Source of the DNA: Fibrobacter succinogenes
GTDB taxonomy: Bacteria > Fibrobacterota > Fibrobacteria > Fibrobacterales > Fibrobacteraceae
NCBI GenBank assembly: GCA_902799745.1
Contig: CADCBQ010000011.1
Coordinates: forward strand, 1 to 57,887
Reading direction: 5' to 3'
Length of the DNA stretch: 57,887 nt
The notes under the pieces are model-generated. The model saw only the letters and a program-made list of their open reading frames with translations, had not been told where the DNA came from and did not search any database. The translations under genes were made by a program, and so were the position numbers. Positions 57,149 through 57,887 of this stretch are shown here, piece after piece (the first letter of the stretch is position 1; the number at the start of each line of letters is the position of its first letter).

Positions 57149-57172
57149 GCAACAAACGCCTCGTATTAACGA
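57149..57172. terminator. Hairpin between convergent genes
   Basis: ACGCCTCG-TATTAA-CGAGGCGT is a perfect 8-bp stem about 65 nt past the purC stop. On the minus strand it is followed by only TTTG, so it is a weak terminator candidate for purC. Confidence 0.4.
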
Positions 57173-57235
57173 GGCGTGGTTGCGAGAGCGAGGCGATATC
57201 ACATTCTTGCTTATGCGATAGAGCCGAGCAGTCTC

Positions 57236-57887
57236 TTAAAGTTCAGGCTGCTTGCCGGTGAGGCGCACGAAGATTTCTTCGTACTTGGCGAGCGTGTTCT
57301 TCACGACTTCAGGCGGAATTTCCGGACCCGGATAGGTCTTGCCCCAGTCGAGAGTTTCGAGCCAGTCACGGACGTACTGCTTGTCGAAGCTTTCCTGGTT
57401 CTTGCCCACCTGGTACTTGTCTGCCGGCCAGTAACGGCTGGAGTCCGGAGTCAGCACTTCGTCGATGAGGATGGTTTCGCCATCGATTTCACCGAATTCG
57501 AACTTGGTGTCGGCGAGGATGATGCCCTTGGAGGCCGCGTAGTCGCGAGCCTTCGTGTAGATGTCGAGGGACATGTCACGGAGCGTCGTTGCAACCTTTT
57601 CGCCAACGATATCGAAAGTCTGTTCGAAGCTGATGTTTTCGTCGTGACCGACGTCGGGCTTGGTGCTCGGCGTGTAGAGCGGCTTTTCGAGCTTCTGGCA
57701 GAGCTGCAGGCCTTCGGGGAGAACGTGACCGCAGATCTTACCGGTCTTCTGGTAGTCCTTCCAGCCAGAACCCACGATGTAACCACGCACGATGCATTCC
57801 ACGGAATGGCGGTTGGCCTTCTTCACGATCATGGAACGGCCGCGGAGGTAGTCGGCGTGCTTCTTGAGCACGGCCGGGTATTCGTTC
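57236..57887 (-). CDS. purC: Phosphoribosylaminoimidazole-succinocarboxamide synthase (SAICAR synthase), 5' end outside window
   Basis: The frame is open to the right edge, so about 217 C-terminal residues are visible of roughly 290-310. SAICAR synthase signatures are clear: VECIVRGYIVGSGWKDY, GLQLCQKLEKPLYTPSTK (catalytic lysine region), DTKFEFG and the ILIDEVLTPDSSRYWP motif. It joins CAIR and aspartate in step 8 of purine synthesis. The length and the KDYQKTG segment fit the longer, yeast-like form found in the Bacteroidota and relatives. Confidence 0.95.
   Translation of the reverse strand, partial: NEYPAVLKKHADYLRGRSMIVKKANRHSVECIVRGYIVGSGWKDYQKTGKICGHVLPEGLQLCQKLEKPLYTPSTKPDVGHDENISFEQTFDIVGEKVATTLRDMSLDIYTKARDYAASKGIILADTKFEFGEIDGETILIDEVLTPDSSRYWPADKYQVGKNQESFDKQYVRDWLETLDWGKTYPGPEIPPEVVKNTLAKYEEIFVRLTGKQPEL

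Noticed and set aside
1..57887. CRISPR arrays, IS elements, rRNA genes
   Set aside because: No regularly spaced direct repeats with unique spacers, no transposase gene and no rRNA sequence were seen.

Overview
The window is chromosomal DNA of a Fibrobacter (Fibrobacterota, the cellulolytic gut and rumen lineage). Two families essentially confined to that genus are present: a TIGR02147-type regulator at 1000-1929 and a TIGR02171-type lipoprotein of more than 900 residues at 23406-26234. A secreted esterase ends in a type IX secretion sorting domain, and lipoproteins, outer-membrane proteins and envelope enzymes are numerous. Most of the DNA is of medium GC and densely coding. The stretch 39038-40620 is clearly AT-richer and behaves like an accessory patch next to a tRNA-Pro gene.

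Layout. 1-5.8 kb: end of an unidentified gene, dCMP deaminase, TIGR02147 regulator translationally coupled to a pectate-lyase-like lipoprotein, small membrane protein, T9SS esterase, RNase P RNA. 5.8-12.1 kb: FadL-type porin, small membrane protein, and a gspE/pilB-like ATPase - MCE - recG operon. 12.2-17.9 kb: TolC-adaptor-RND tripartite efflux operon. 18-23.3 kb: ybaB, dnaX, a hypothetical gene, pheT. 23.4-34.5 kb: a leftward block (FecR-domain protein, beta-helix/barrel outer-membrane protein, FAD oxidoreductase, RluA-type pseudouridine synthase, two lipoproteins). 34.6-38.8 kb: a small acidic protein, ybeY and a CNNM/CorC-type protein in a tightly overlapping operon, then parE. 39-41.5 kb: lipoprotein, HigBA-like toxin-antitoxin pair, tRNA-Pro(CGG), Smr protein. 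41.6-48.2 kb: substrate-binding lipoprotein with permuted lobe order, an envelope operon (mraY-like, UDP-sugar pyrophosphorylase, LpxL-like acyltransferase), zinc-ribbon protein, LysE exporter, DHH phosphoesterase. 48.2-57.9 kb: HAD phosphatase, FIST-GGDEF and PAS-EAL c-di-GMP pair, GT39-like/NPCBM fusion coupled to a second glycosyltransferase, a hypothetical gene, and the 3' part of purC.

Promoters. A TAnnTT(TG) box recurs upstream of most transcription units and resembles the -7 element of Bacteroidota. It is anchored by rnpB: the box ends exactly 7 nt before the first base of the predicted P1 helix. In five genes (dCMP deaminase, dnaX, DHH, HAD, GT39-like) TATATT also ends exactly 7 nt before the ATG, and none has a Shine-Dalgarno sequence, so these mRNAs are probably leaderless. 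Two more genes fit with TACTTT and TAAATT. Units whose box lies further upstream mostly have a Shine-Dalgarno sequence.

Other observations that stand out: an A10 slippery run in dnaX followed in the -1 frame by a stop right after AAA+ domain III; an RND pump without the proton-relay Asp/Asp/Lys; a substrate-binding protein whose lobes are in permuted order; a pectate-lyase-like protein without the catalytic arginine; a GGDEF domain with a roughly 40-residue insertion; and several families of intergenic hairpins and repeats, one of which lies in frame inside a LysE gene.
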